In this document: positions 7,705-15,199 of the stretch, piece after piece
Numbering within the stretch: position 1 is the stretch's first letter
How the letters are laid out: each line of letters starts with the position of its first letter
Origin: M3007 sp044350425
Lineage (GTDB): Bacteria; Bacteroidota; Bacteroidia; Chitinophagales; Saprospiraceae
Assembly: GCA_044350425.1 (NCBI GenBank)
Contig: JBILHS010000097.1
Location: forward strand, 1 to 23,851
Length of the DNA: 23,851 bases
Direction of reading: 5' to 3'
Position numbers and translations under genes: made by a program
The notes under the pieces: generated by a model
Databases searched by the model: none
Told to the model about the DNA's origin: nothing
Seen by the model: only the letters and a program-made list of their open reading frames with translations

Positions 7705-8100
7705 CTATATTTTCATTATTTTATTGACTATCACACCATCTTTTCCAAAGATTTTTAAGATGTATCCACCAGGCTTCAGTTGATTTATGTCAAACTTTCC
7801 ACCCACTTGACTGCCCTGAAGAACTAATAGCCCCGTCATGTCGAATATCTGGTAACCTATCTTAAATGTATCTGGAATATCCAAGGAGAATATATCTGTT
7901 GTCGGATTTGGATAAACCCTAAATTTGCCATTGCTTGGAATGGAGACAATTGAGGATATGGGTGTACAATTTAAGGTGTCAATGCACCCATTTTTGCTCA
8001 CTTTGATGATCCAACCCCAGTCTTTCTCCGGATTTGTGGTACGGCTGTACCCGCACGCGATGATGCTGCCGGAAGGAAGTTCGACTGCATCGTAAATGAT
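7705..8100 (-). pseudogene. C-terminal remnant of a T9SS-exported protein, cut by an insertion sequence
   Basis: About 131 codons remain open from base 8100 down to the stop at 7705. They begin 'IIYDAVELPSGSIIACGYS' and continue through 'KNGCIDTL' into a T9SS sorting domain ('FRVYPNPTTDIFSLDIP' ... 'GGYILKIF'). The same order (ELPSGS/EIPSGS, KNGC-D-TL, YPNP/FPNP, KIMK) occurs at the end of the intact 492-residue protein at 18474-19952, so this is a paralog. An in-frame stop appears at 8101-8103, where the insertion sequence begins, and no signal peptide or N-terminal part survives to the right of the element. A start at the GTG at 8001 is possible but would yield only the tail. Confidence 0.85.
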
Positions 8101-8103
8101 TCA

Positions 8104-8130
8104 GTTTGTAAAAAGTTAGCATGTGATTTA
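8104..8130 (+). repeat. Left terminal inverted repeat of the insertion sequence
   Basis: This 27-base arm has GTTTGTAAAAAG and CATGTGATTTA separated by TTAG. It is the partner of 9454-9479. Confidence 0.88.
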
Positions 8131-8181
8131 GTTTCTTTTTTTTAGTTCATTGAACATCAATATCTTTCTTTCAAAAAATGC

Positions 8182-9456
8182 ATGATTGATGAATTGATAA
8201 AATTGGTAAGAGAAGGCTTTAAGACTATTAAGGATCATCGCAAGTACAATTCAACTTACTCATTAGCGGATTTGTTGAGCGCTGGTTTAGCGGTTTTTTC
8301 TCTCAAAGACCCCTCTTTATTGGCTTTTCGCCTGCAGTATCCACTTCGTAGTGAGAATTTGAAGCGGATTTATGGGATTGAGCGAATTCCCGAAGACACT
8401 GCACTGCGAGAAGGACTCGACGGGGTGGAGCCGATGCTCTTACAGGCACAGTTCAAGCCTTTGGTGGATAGGTTGCGCCAGGAAGATATGGTAAAACAGC
8501 GGCAGGTTTTAGGAGGTTTTACACTGCTTGCTGGTGATGGCACCGGACATTTTTGTTCCGCGAACCGGTCGTGCGCACATTGTTTGACCAAGCAGCATCG
8601 CAACGGCTCCATCACATATCATCACCAACTTTTGGGGGCGGTTTGGGTGCACCCGGAAGAGAAAACTGTTTTCCCCATTGCAGTGGAACCCATTGTACAC
8701 CAAGATGGTCATGTGAAAAACGATTGTGAACTCAATGCAGCTAAACGCCTTATCCCACAAATCCGACATGTAATGCCGGAGGAGAAACTTTTGTTGACCC
8801 TTGACGCACTTTATGCCAACGCTCCACTTATCCGAAAGCTAAAAGAAAACCACATTTCATTCCTAATCGGTGTGAAAGACGGATACGTTCCCATTCAAGT
8901 GGAACGCTTGACCACAGACGGCACCATAAAAGAAATATCGTGGGAAACTAAGGATCGTTTTTGTGCCATTCGATTCGCCAATGAATTGATTATCAATGGA
9001 CAAAACCAAGACCTGAAGGTCAATTATCTGGAGTATATGGAAGTAGATCCAAACACCTCCAAAGCGATTTATTTCAACTCCTGGATCACCGACTTACCTA
9101 TTACCGAAGAAAACGCCCTGGAAATGGTCGCTGTGGCTCGAACGAGGTGGAAAATCGAAAATGAAACATTTAATACGCTCAAAAATCAAGGATACCACTT
9201 AGAGCATAACTACGGTCACGGTACAAAATACCTGGCCACCAATTTTGCAATCCTGACTTTTCTCGCATTTCTAACAGATCAAATCGCACCATGCTTAGAT
9301 AAATCCTTTCAAAAAGCGCTAGAAACATGCAAAACCAAAAGGGCTTTGTGGGAAAAAGTCAGACAGGTTTTTAATCTCTTACCAGCCTTGTCAATGAACG
9401 CAATCTATAGGTTTATCGCTCTAAACCGTCAAGTAAATCACCCTATGCTCGAATAA
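8182..9456 (+). CDS. DDE transposase (IS4-superfamily-like)
   Basis: This 424-residue transposase is the only gene of the insertion sequence. Candidate catalytic residues are D119 in 'LLAGDGTGHF', D208 in 'LLTLDALYANAPL', and E326 in 'RTRWKIENETFNTLK', where the W-x-I-E context is typical of IS4-type (DDE_Tnp_1) enzymes. After the first Asp there is a cysteine cluster (C125, C131, C134) followed by 'NGSITYHHQLLGAVW'. The frame appears intact and the length is normal, so the element may still be active. The assignment to the IS4 superfamily rather than a named family is from motifs only. Confidence 0.92.
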   Translation: MIDELIKLVREGFKTIKDHRKYNSTYSLADLLSAGLAVFSLKDPSLLAFRLQYPLRSENLKRIYGIERIPEDTALREGLDGVEPMLLQAQFKPLVDRLRQEDMVKQRQVLGGFTLLAGDGTGHFCSANRSCAHCLTKQHRNGSITYHHQLLGAVWVHPEEKTVFPIAVEPIVHQDGHVKNDCELNAAKRLIPQIRHVMPEEKLLLTLDALYANAPLIRKLKENHISFLIGVKDGYVPIQVERLTTDGTIKEISWETKDRFCAIRFANELIINGQNQDLKVNYLEYMEVDPNTSKAIYFNSWITDLPITEENALEMVAVARTRWKIENETFNTLKNQGYHLEHNYGHGTKYLATNFAILTFLAFLTDQIAPCLDKSFQKALETCKTKRALWEKVRQVFNLLPALSMNAIYRFIALNRQVNHPMLE

Positions 9457-9479
9457 ATCACATGATGCTTTTTACAAAC
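9454..9479 (-). repeat. Right terminal inverted repeat of the insertion sequence
   Basis: This 26-base arm overlaps the last codons region of the transposase downstream flank. Read on the minus strand it repeats the left end with one base missing in the spacer. Confidence 0.88.
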
Positions 9480-9482
9480 CGA

Positions 9483-9730
9483 GAACCACTGCCAATCCTT
9501 GTGACAAATTTATTTTTGTGATAATGTGAAAGGTTCAAACTATTCAGTGGAATTTTGATCTTTACCCAGGCTTTTTTGGTGATATGGGTGTAAATTGCAG
9601 TAGTTTTTGAACGGACTTGCCCCAGTAATTCCTGAATGTAACGCAAATCAACCTCCTTTTCGAGCAGATATGTAGCAAAGGAATGTCGCAGCGTGCGTAC
9701 CGTGGATTCTGGATTGACTATTTGGCTTAT
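9483..9730 (-). pseudogene. C-terminal remnant of a tyrosine recombinase/integrase
   Basis: The open stretch reads 'TVRTLRHSFATYLLEKEV' then 'DLRYIQELLGQ' and 'SKTTAIYTHITKKAW'. This is the catalytic C-terminus of XerD/phage-type integrases: the L-R-H arginine-histidine pair and the nucleophilic tyrosine in 'AIYTHI' are present. The usual histidine of 'LLGH' is Q, and the first H of HxxR is R. An in-frame stop lies at 9731-9733, so the N-terminal ~80% is gone. At its 3' end the frame runs into the right end of the insertion sequence (stop at 9458). The fragment is a scar of a former integrated element. Confidence 0.85.
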
Positions 9731-9914
9731 TCAGACACACTCTGGCGCGGCGCTGGGCCGGGCTCTTACATATGGAAGTTGAGCAGACCACGCGAGGCTA
9801 AAAATTATGAAATCCGGTTTGAAGGCAGGGCGGGGTGATAAACTTGAACAAAGAAAGGTTTATCCAACAAAGCAAGACGTTGTATCCTTGTACCCTCAAA
9901 CATTTGTCCCTACA

Positions 9915-10952
9915 ATGGTCCCTTTGAAACACGCAGCCTGTTTTCTGCTATTTTTTCTTGCCTTGGGCGCCCATAGCCTACGCGCCCAGGGTTCCCAGCC
10001 TATCAATGCATTTCACCCGGAGCAGGATTATCCCGGCACTAGGTTTCAATCCACCGAAAACCTCCTTCCCATAGAGTTTATTCGCAAGGTATTGGGTGAT
10101 TTTGAACTCGGTCGGGAGAGAATGATCGCCATCCTTGTGAATGGCAATTATGAGGCCCGGGTGCGTGGAAATGGCGATTTTGATGAGGCAAAAGTAGCCC
10201 AACGGCTCAATGACAAAATCGTTTTAAGTGCCACGGAACGTGTCGAAGCCCGCTTTGACCTGAATTACACTGATCCCTGGGCCAGTATGCCATACACAGG
10301 AACCATCAATTTCGTGATTCCTGCCCTCACCAATCCGAACCTTGATCCCAATGCCCCGGAGCAAAATCCGGAACCCTGGGAAAACCCGATGACAAAGCGG
10401 CTGATCGCGGCACAAGAACCTGACCCTCGCCCCAAGCGTATGCCTGCCGCTTCTGCCCCACGTTACGGGATCTTTGCCGGCTCGCAGTGGAGGGCCCAAT
10501 CCATTTTCCTGGGCATCCCGGTGGAAGTACCCATCACCCGGAAACTCAGCCTGAGTGCTTCGATCATGTGGAATCGGAAATACCAGGAATTGGTTGAAGT
10601 AGATTCTACAGGATTTCTAAAGGAATCCAGCAATCTGGAGATAGCCATGGAGGTCAACCTTGCGGCGAAATATTACGTGAACAATTTCTATCCACGTATT
10701 TACCTTTTTGCCGGACCTTATCTGGAGCGGGATCGCTTAAAAAAGTCGTATTTCGAAGACCCCGAACCGACTAAATTTGGTAAAGCACATACTGCGCTAG
10801 GCATCAATGCTGGATTTGGCATGTTGTTGTATTCGGGTCTGAACGTTTCGGTGGGTTGGTCTGCCATTTTTACCCCGGAAGACAAACTGCTTCCTTATCA
10901 GGATCTTCGAGGCACCTGCATCAGCGTGGGATGGCTGTTTGGAAAAAGATAG
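9915..10952 (+). CDS. Predicted outer-membrane beta-barrel protein
   Basis: This 345-residue protein is predicted to be exported. I chose the ATG at 9915 because it opens a clear signal peptide ('MVPLKHAACFLLFFLALGAH', then 'SLRAQG'), whereas the in-frame ATG at 9807 would put 36 unrelated residues before it. The C-terminal half alternates polar and hydrophobic residues as in beta strands ('LSLSASIMWNRKYQELVEV', 'LEIAMEVNLAAKYYVNNF', 'GFGMLLYSGLNVSVGWSAIF') and ends 'CISVGWLFGKR', typical of small Bacteroidota outer-membrane barrels. The N-terminal half has a TonB-carboxy-terminal-like stretch ('MIAILVNGNYEARVRGNG'), but I do not assign it. It converges with the minus-strand gene at 11005. 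Confidence 0.75.
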   Translation: MVPLKHAACFLLFFLALGAHSLRAQGSQPINAFHPEQDYPGTRFQSTENLLPIEFIRKVLGDFELGRERMIAILVNGNYEARVRGNGDFDEAKVAQRLNDKIVLSATERVEARFDLNYTDPWASMPYTGTINFVIPALTNPNLDPNAPEQNPEPWENPMTKRLIAAQEPDPRPKRMPAASAPRYGIFAGSQWRAQSIFLGIPVEVPITRKLSLSASIMWNRKYQELVEVDSTGFLKESSNLEIAMEVNLAAKYYVNNFYPRIYLFAGPYLERDRLKKSYFEDPEPTKFGKAHTALGINAGFGMLLYSGLNVSVGWSAIFTPEDKLLPYQDLRGTCISVGWLFGKR

Positions 10953-11004
10953 GTTGAGTTATAGTTCAGCTAAGACGGAGTACCAGAAACGAATACCTAA
11001 ACCC

Positions 11005-13299
11005 TCACTTCCGAAAAATTTTCTCAACCGAAAAATCACCATTCACTGGGTTTTCAATTTTTATGAAATAGACTCCGGCGGGAAAATCACTTAAATCCAT
11101 GGAAACTGAATTCACCAGGTTTTTATAGGATTTATGCAAAGAAGAATAGACGCTATAAAGGGTCACATCAAAAGTGAAATCTGCATTGCGGATATGCAGT
11201 ACATCTGCTACCGGATTCGGGTAAATATCCAAACCAGATAGCCCTGGATTGTTGGTATTTAGTGGGTTGCCTACTTTTACATTAAAGGCATTGGTTGCTA
11301 CGCCTCCATTTCCATCCAAGGCCGTCAGGCAAATATCGTAGTTGCCAATCGTACCACCCGAAAATTCGAGTGCCTCACCATTCACGTTTACAGCCAGGAG
11401 TGTTGGCGCACTACTGCTTGCGTAGAAATGCAAGGTTTGTCCCGCCGCATCCGAAAACACGGTGCTCACGTCAATAGTTTGTGGACTAAAGTTTTCTTGA
11501 AACTGCAGATCAGCCACAGGATTTGCCAGCATAGGAGAAGGGGTGTCAGGATTGCGCTTGGGGCGCCAGTAGTAGTTGTTTTGATAGAAAAAGCCAGGCA
11601 TCTGCAGTCCACAGGACGCTTCCAATATGACCAGTTCCAAAGAATCTCCCGGAGTGGGACTGTCTACACCCAATAGAAAAGTCTCGTTGTCCACATCGGG
11701 CGTGAGCGACCACCTTTCATTGGTATTTGTTTCCCAATAAAACTGTCCATTTTCTTTTACGATGGCTCCTTCATTTACGGATGCTCCATCGCATTCGCTG
11801 ACGTAATGATCCAGGGTAAGTTCAAACGGCGCAATTTCACGCAGCAGATCAAATCGCTTTCGGTAAAGTTCGCCCTGAAAGATCAGCCCTATTGTTCCGG
11901 GGATCAATACTCCATCGGGGGTGCGGTATAGTTCCAGTTTGAAGTTTTGGCCGGGGTAGGGACAATCGGGGCCCGTTTCAAGAATTCCTTCTGCCAGCGT
12001 GGGAAAAACCTGCCATTGCACATTGGCACTGTTTCGCCAAAAATAGGCGCCATTTTGCAGGATGATCTCCCCTTCGTGCCATGGATTGCCAATGTTATCG
12101 AGCGAATACGCGCCCAGTAATTCGGCCTTCACCAGCGTGGAGGACAAGTCCAGTTGCTCCGCTTCAATTCGGGTGATCAATTTCCTGGACAAGGGTACGC
12201 AGGCAGTTTGCAGCCGTTTATGAAGCGATTCTGCATAAAAGTCCGCTTCAAATTGCCCATTGAAATCATCTGGCCAAAACGCCGGATTAAACCAGTCGTG
12301 ACCATTTACTTCCAGACTGAATTCGGGATAAATACGATACAAATGATGGTAAAATTCGTGCTGCAACCACTGTGGAAGGTAAATTCTTCGCTCCATATCG
12401 TTGTAAACGCCACTGCCCAAATGAGCAGGCTTCCGCACCAACCACTTATCATCAATAATAAAAACGGGGCCGCCTTTGGAGTCCGATCCCATACCACCCG
12501 TGATGAAGGAATTGTCATCAAAGTCGGGAAACTCAGGCACGTGAGAAGGGTAAAGCATCCAAAACCAATCGGTTTCGGCTTTGATTGTATCATCCAGCGC
12601 ATCCCAAATCGGGCCGATGCTGCCTGAAGCCACATAAGGCTGCGAACTGCTCACGTTTACATCCATGCATAAATCCGGCAACTCAATGTACTCCACATTG
12701 ACCTGCAGCGCTCCATTTGTAATGGCGGTGATGTACTTTAAAAACAGGTCCAACGACTGTTCCACCATACAATAATTGTCTTTCCGTAAGCTGGTATCCA
12801 ACGCATGGGTAACGAATGAACCGGCGCCATTTTGCAATTCTGCATCTGTACCGGGTTGGATGCCTTCCGAGCAGCCCACCAATACTACTTTCATATGGGC
12901 AGTTTTCACTTTGGGGTTGACTGCCGGATTGAGTTGGTAATTGACAATATCTTCTAACATCCGCACACCATAGTAAGCATGCGGTGTGCCTAAATTCGCT
13001 CCGTTCGGGTCGTTAAATACGTTCCACCAAATATTATTACCCTTCGGATAGGTGGCAAAAAGGCTGTTGATCAGATTTTGAGCCGTGCTATAATCGCCTG
13101 CCGCTATCGCATCTTCCGCACCAATGAAGGTAGTGATGGCCTTGTTCGTATGTGTGGTAAATTGGCTGCTTCCTCCGTACATCGAATAAAATTCAGGAAG
13201 GGAAGTGCCATCGCATTGGAATATTTGAGCAAAAGCCATTGCGGGCATGAAGACTAGCAATAGGACTTTGAGATTAGATTTTATGTAGCTTTTCTTCAT
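11005..13299 (-). CDS. T9SS-exported protein with an HExxH metallopeptidase-like motif
   Basis: This 764-residue protein is predicted to be secreted. It has a signal peptide 'MKKSYIKSNLKVLLLVFMPA' cleaved near 'AFAQ'. An N-terminal domain contains H314-E-F-Y-H318 ('LQHEFYHHLYRIYPEF'), a zinc-binding HExxH motif, with acidic residues following in 'FEADFYAESLHKR' that could supply a third ligand. Then come two repeats of a Trp/Tyr-rich module ('GAYFWRNSANVQWQV', 'GQFYWETNTNERWSL', 'NNYYWRPKRNP'), a cadherin/Ig-like domain ('PVADLQFQENFSPQTIDV' to 'NAFNVKVG'), and a T9SS sorting domain ('LDIYPNPVADVLHI' ... 'EKIFRK'). I do not recognise a named peptidase family. Peptidase activity is inferred from the motif only, and an inactive carbohydrate- or surface-binding role is possible. 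Confidence 0.85.
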   Translation of the reverse strand: MKKSYIKSNLKVLLLVFMPAMAFAQIFQCDGTSLPEFYSMYGGSSQFTTHTNKAITTFIGAEDAIAAGDYSTAQNLINSLFATYPKGNNIWWNVFNDPNGANLGTPHAYYGVRMLEDIVNYQLNPAVNPKVKTAHMKVVLVGCSEGIQPGTDAELQNGAGSFVTHALDTSLRKDNYCMVEQSLDLFLKYITAITNGALQVNVEYIELPDLCMDVNVSSSQPYVASGSIGPIWDALDDTIKAETDWFWMLYPSHVPEFPDFDDNSFITGGMGSDSKGGPVFIIDDKWLVRKPAHLGSGVYNDMERRIYLPQWLQHEFYHHLYRIYPEFSLEVNGHDWFNPAFWPDDFNGQFEADFYAESLHKRLQTACVPLSRKLITRIEAEQLDLSSTLVKAELLGAYSLDNIGNPWHEGEIILQNGAYFWRNSANVQWQVFPTLAEGILETGPDCPYPGQNFKLELYRTPDGVLIPGTIGLIFQGELYRKRFDLLREIAPFELTLDHYVSECDGASVNEGAIVKENGQFYWETNTNERWSLTPDVDNETFLLGVDSPTPGDSLELVILEASCGLQMPGFFYQNNYYWRPKRNPDTPSPMLANPVADLQFQENFSPQTIDVSTVFSDAAGQTLHFYASSSAPTLLAVNVNGEALEFSGGTIGNYDICLTALDGNGGVATNAFNVKVGNPLNTNNPGLSGLDIYPNPVADVLHIRNADFTFDVTLYSVYSSLHKSYKNLVNSVSMDLSDFPAGVYFIKIENPVNGDFSVEKIFRK

Positions 13300-13326
13300 T
13301 GGATCTGTAATGTTTTATCGCCCATA

Positions 13327-13503
13327 GCCGGGCGCGGCACTAGTGCCGCACCCGGCCATTAAGGTGTGAATATGGCGGTCTGATTTTTCCTTTCTCTGCG
13401 TTGTTCGTAGGTTAAAATGTCCCGCATTGCGCCCTTCTCACGCCTTGATAGAGAAAAAATTTGCCTCCCCAATTCATACCTTAATGGCCGGGCGCGGCAC
13501 TAG
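13327..13503. repeat. Inverted-repeat (MITE-like) element at the queA 3' end
   Basis: A 31-bp inverted repeat flanks ~100 bp: left CTAGTGCCGCACCCGGCCAT (13340-13370 in full) and right 13473-13503, reading the reverse complement with two mismatches. To its left a 17-base string, GCCGGGCGCGGCACTAG (13327-13343), repeats directly at 13487-13503, exactly 160 bp away. Together these make a strong GC-rich hairpin at 13327-13356 (14-bp stem, one mismatch). The element separates the two minus-strand genes and supplies the queA stop codon. It may act as a queA terminator and resembles a small non-autonomous mobile repeat. Confidence 0.75.
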
Positions 13504-14725
13504 GCTTAAAAAGTAAACTTCCGTCTCCGTAACTCAAAAATCTAAAATCATGCTCTAAAGCATAATCGTAAATCATTTTCCAATCATCACCTACCACTGC
13601 TGCAACTAGTAAAAGGAGCGTAGAACCTGGCTGATGAAAATTAGTAATGAGCGCATTTGCAATTCTTAATTCATAAGACGGAACAATAAGTAGCTGTGTT
13701 TTGCAAATAAGCTTTTCTATTTTATTTTTTCTTAACCAGGCCAGCAAACTATTGAGCGAATCAGTTGCAGTCAAATTTTGTTGAAGTTCATAGGCATCCC
13801 ATTGTTTAACTTCTAATTCATGCATAGACGCATTCAAATGTTGATTTGCCTTAACGCCCATCCAATAGAGTGATTCAATCGTTCTCAGGGAAGTTGTTCC
13901 AACGGCAACAACATTATTGTTTGGTTGCTTATCAGAAATTTGCTCTAATATTTTCAAGATTGATTCCTCCTCCACTTCGATCCATTCAGCGTGCATATCG
14001 TGTCCTTCAAGCGTTTCACTTTTAACGGGCTTAAAAGTTCCTGCACTTACATGAAGCGTTACATAATCAATAATTGCATGCTTAGATTTTAGTTTTTCAA
14101 AAATTTGTTCTGTGAAGTGAAGTCCTGCTGTTGGCGCTGCAACAGAACCCTGTTGTGCGGCATAAACAGTTTGGTATCTGCTTACATCTATTGCTTCACT
14201 CGCTCTCTTTAAATAGGGCGGAATGGGCATTTCACCAACTTGTTCTAATATTTCAGCGAATGTAAAATTATTTGGTTGCCAACTAAACCTAACGGTGAAC
14301 ACATTTCCGTTTCGTTTGACTACTTCAGCATTTAATGTAAAGTCTTTGGTCTGAATGCTGATTGTTTTTTCTTTCCATTTATCAGCCCGACCAATCAAAC
14401 ATTCCCATTCAACACAGGTGTTTTGAATCATGGCAGAAGATGGCTCAGAATTTTCTTCGCTAGGTTCTAAGCAGAAAATTTCAATTCTACCACCTGTGGA
14501 ATTTCTAAAATGGAGCCTTGCCTGAATGACCTTGGTGTTATTGAAAAAAAATATAGATTTTTCGGAAATGTATTTGTCAAGGTTTCTGTAAATATCTTCC
14601 GAAATATTCCCGTTTTGATAAACCAGCAACGTGCTTAAATCTCTCTCAGCCAAGGGATATTTTGCGATTCGGTTTTCAGGCAAATCATAAGTGAAATTTT
14701 TTATTTGAAACTCCTGTGCTCTCAT
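13481..14725 (-). CDS. queA: S-adenosylmethionine:tRNA ribosyltransferase-isomerase QueA
   Basis: QueA transfers and isomerises the ribosyl part of S-adenosylmethionine onto 7-aminomethyl-7-deazaguanine in tRNA, making epoxyqueuosine. The start at 14725 ('MRAQEFQIKNFTYDLPENRI') matches the family. An ATG 39 codons upstream would add a non-homologous stretch. Signatures seen are 'PLAERDLSTLLVY', 'GSVAAPTAGLHFTEQIF' (PTAGLHFT at 198-205), 'HVSAGTFKPV', and 'NFHQPGSTLLLLV' (362-374). The predicted length of 414 is near that of Bacteroidota homologs. The last eight residues (KPSAAPGH) and the TAA stop come from the inverted-repeat element at 13473-13503, so the native C-terminus after 'YGDGSLLF' was altered without loss of the core. 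This is the only housekeeping gene in the right half. Confidence 0.96.
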   Translation of the reverse strand: MRAQEFQIKNFTYDLPENRIAKYPLAERDLSTLLVYQNGNISEDIYRNLDKYISEKSIFFFNNTKVIQARLHFRNSTGGRIEIFCLEPSEENSEPSSAMIQNTCVEWECLIGRADKWKEKTISIQTKDFTLNAEVVKRNGNVFTVRFSWQPNNFTFAEILEQVGEMPIPPYLKRASEAIDVSRYQTVYAAQQGSVAAPTAGLHFTEQIFEKLKSKHAIIDYVTLHVSAGTFKPVKSETLEGHDMHAEWIEVEEESILKILEQISDKQPNNNVVAVGTTSLRTIESLYWMGVKANQHLNASMHELEVKQWDAYELQQNLTATDSLNSLLAWLRKNKIEKLICKTQLLIVPSYELRIANALITNFHQPGSTLLLLVAAVVGDDWKMIYDYALEHDFRFLSYGDGSLLFKPSAAPGH

Positions 14726-15199
14726 TTTATTATTGTAAAAATCAGTCAGTTTACCGCCAATAATTTTTCCGGTAATGCAGGCTGTGAAAAAACTGCGCTC
14801 AAAATTACGCCCAGACCTTGACCTGTGCAAGCTCCGCGCCACATTACCCCCTGCGTGCCGCTTCGCCGCTGCGCAACAGCCAGTATGGCCGACGATTTTT
14901 CTCAGGCCTGTCTTGCTTTTTACCGGACTTCATTTCTTTTTTGCCTTGGATTGGTCTGTGCAACGGTTGTTCTAACAAATATGCGACGTTAGCGTGTGTC
15001 TGAAATACATTGCCGGAGATGAAAATAGCAGATTTTTGGTTCTGACTGAGCGCCCTTTTTCGGGGAATAATGGGGTTTATTGCCCGAAAAAGACGCGAAA
15101 AGCAGGTTCCAAAAGATGCGTTTTCAGCCTGGTGAATGTTTTTCAGACGCACTCTAAGGAGCAATTTTTGGCAGCACTTAGTTGAAGCCATAACATCCA
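14726..15199. other. Intergenic region between queA and the SGNH/beta-helix gene
   Basis: No convincing gene is seen in these 474 bases. Open frames here are short and low-complexity. The queA promoter should lie here, but no clear TAnnTTTG box was found on the minus strand. The main structure is the nested inverted repeat at 14994-15152, described separately. Confidence 0.5.
14994..15152. repeat. Nested inverted repeat, ~159 bp (possible structured RNA or MITE)
   Basis: The outer arms GTGTGTCTGAAATACATT (14994-15011) and AATGTTTTTCAGACGCAC (15135-15152) pair with two mismatches over 18 bp. The inner arms CTTTTTCGGGGAATAA (15055-15070) and TTATTGCCCGAAAAAG (15077-15092) pair with one mismatch over 16 bp around a 6-base loop. 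The sequences between also show partial complementarity, so the whole stretch can fold into one long imperfect hairpin. It lies downstream of the 15200 gene (minus strand) and could end its transcript, or be a dispersed palindromic element. Confidence 0.7.

Larger units (their letters stand above)
8101..9482 (+). mobile_element. Insertion sequence with ~26-bp terminal inverted repeats and a DDE transposase
   Basis: The ends are imperfect inverted repeats. The left is GTTTGTAAAAAG-TTAG-CATGTGATTTA (8104-8130). The right, read on the minus strand, is GTTTGTAAAAAG-CAT-CATGTGATTTA (9479-9454). The outermost three bases also nearly match (TCA/TCG). The single gene fills the element. I see no target-site duplication, and the two flanks belong to different broken genes, so the insertion was probably followed by a deletion or rearrangement. 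Exact ends are uncertain by a few bases. Confidence 0.9.

Noticed and set aside
9735..9914. N-terminal extension of the outer-membrane protein from the ATG at 9807
   Set aside because: The signal peptide begins at 9915. The preceding 36 codons would bury it and look non-coding.
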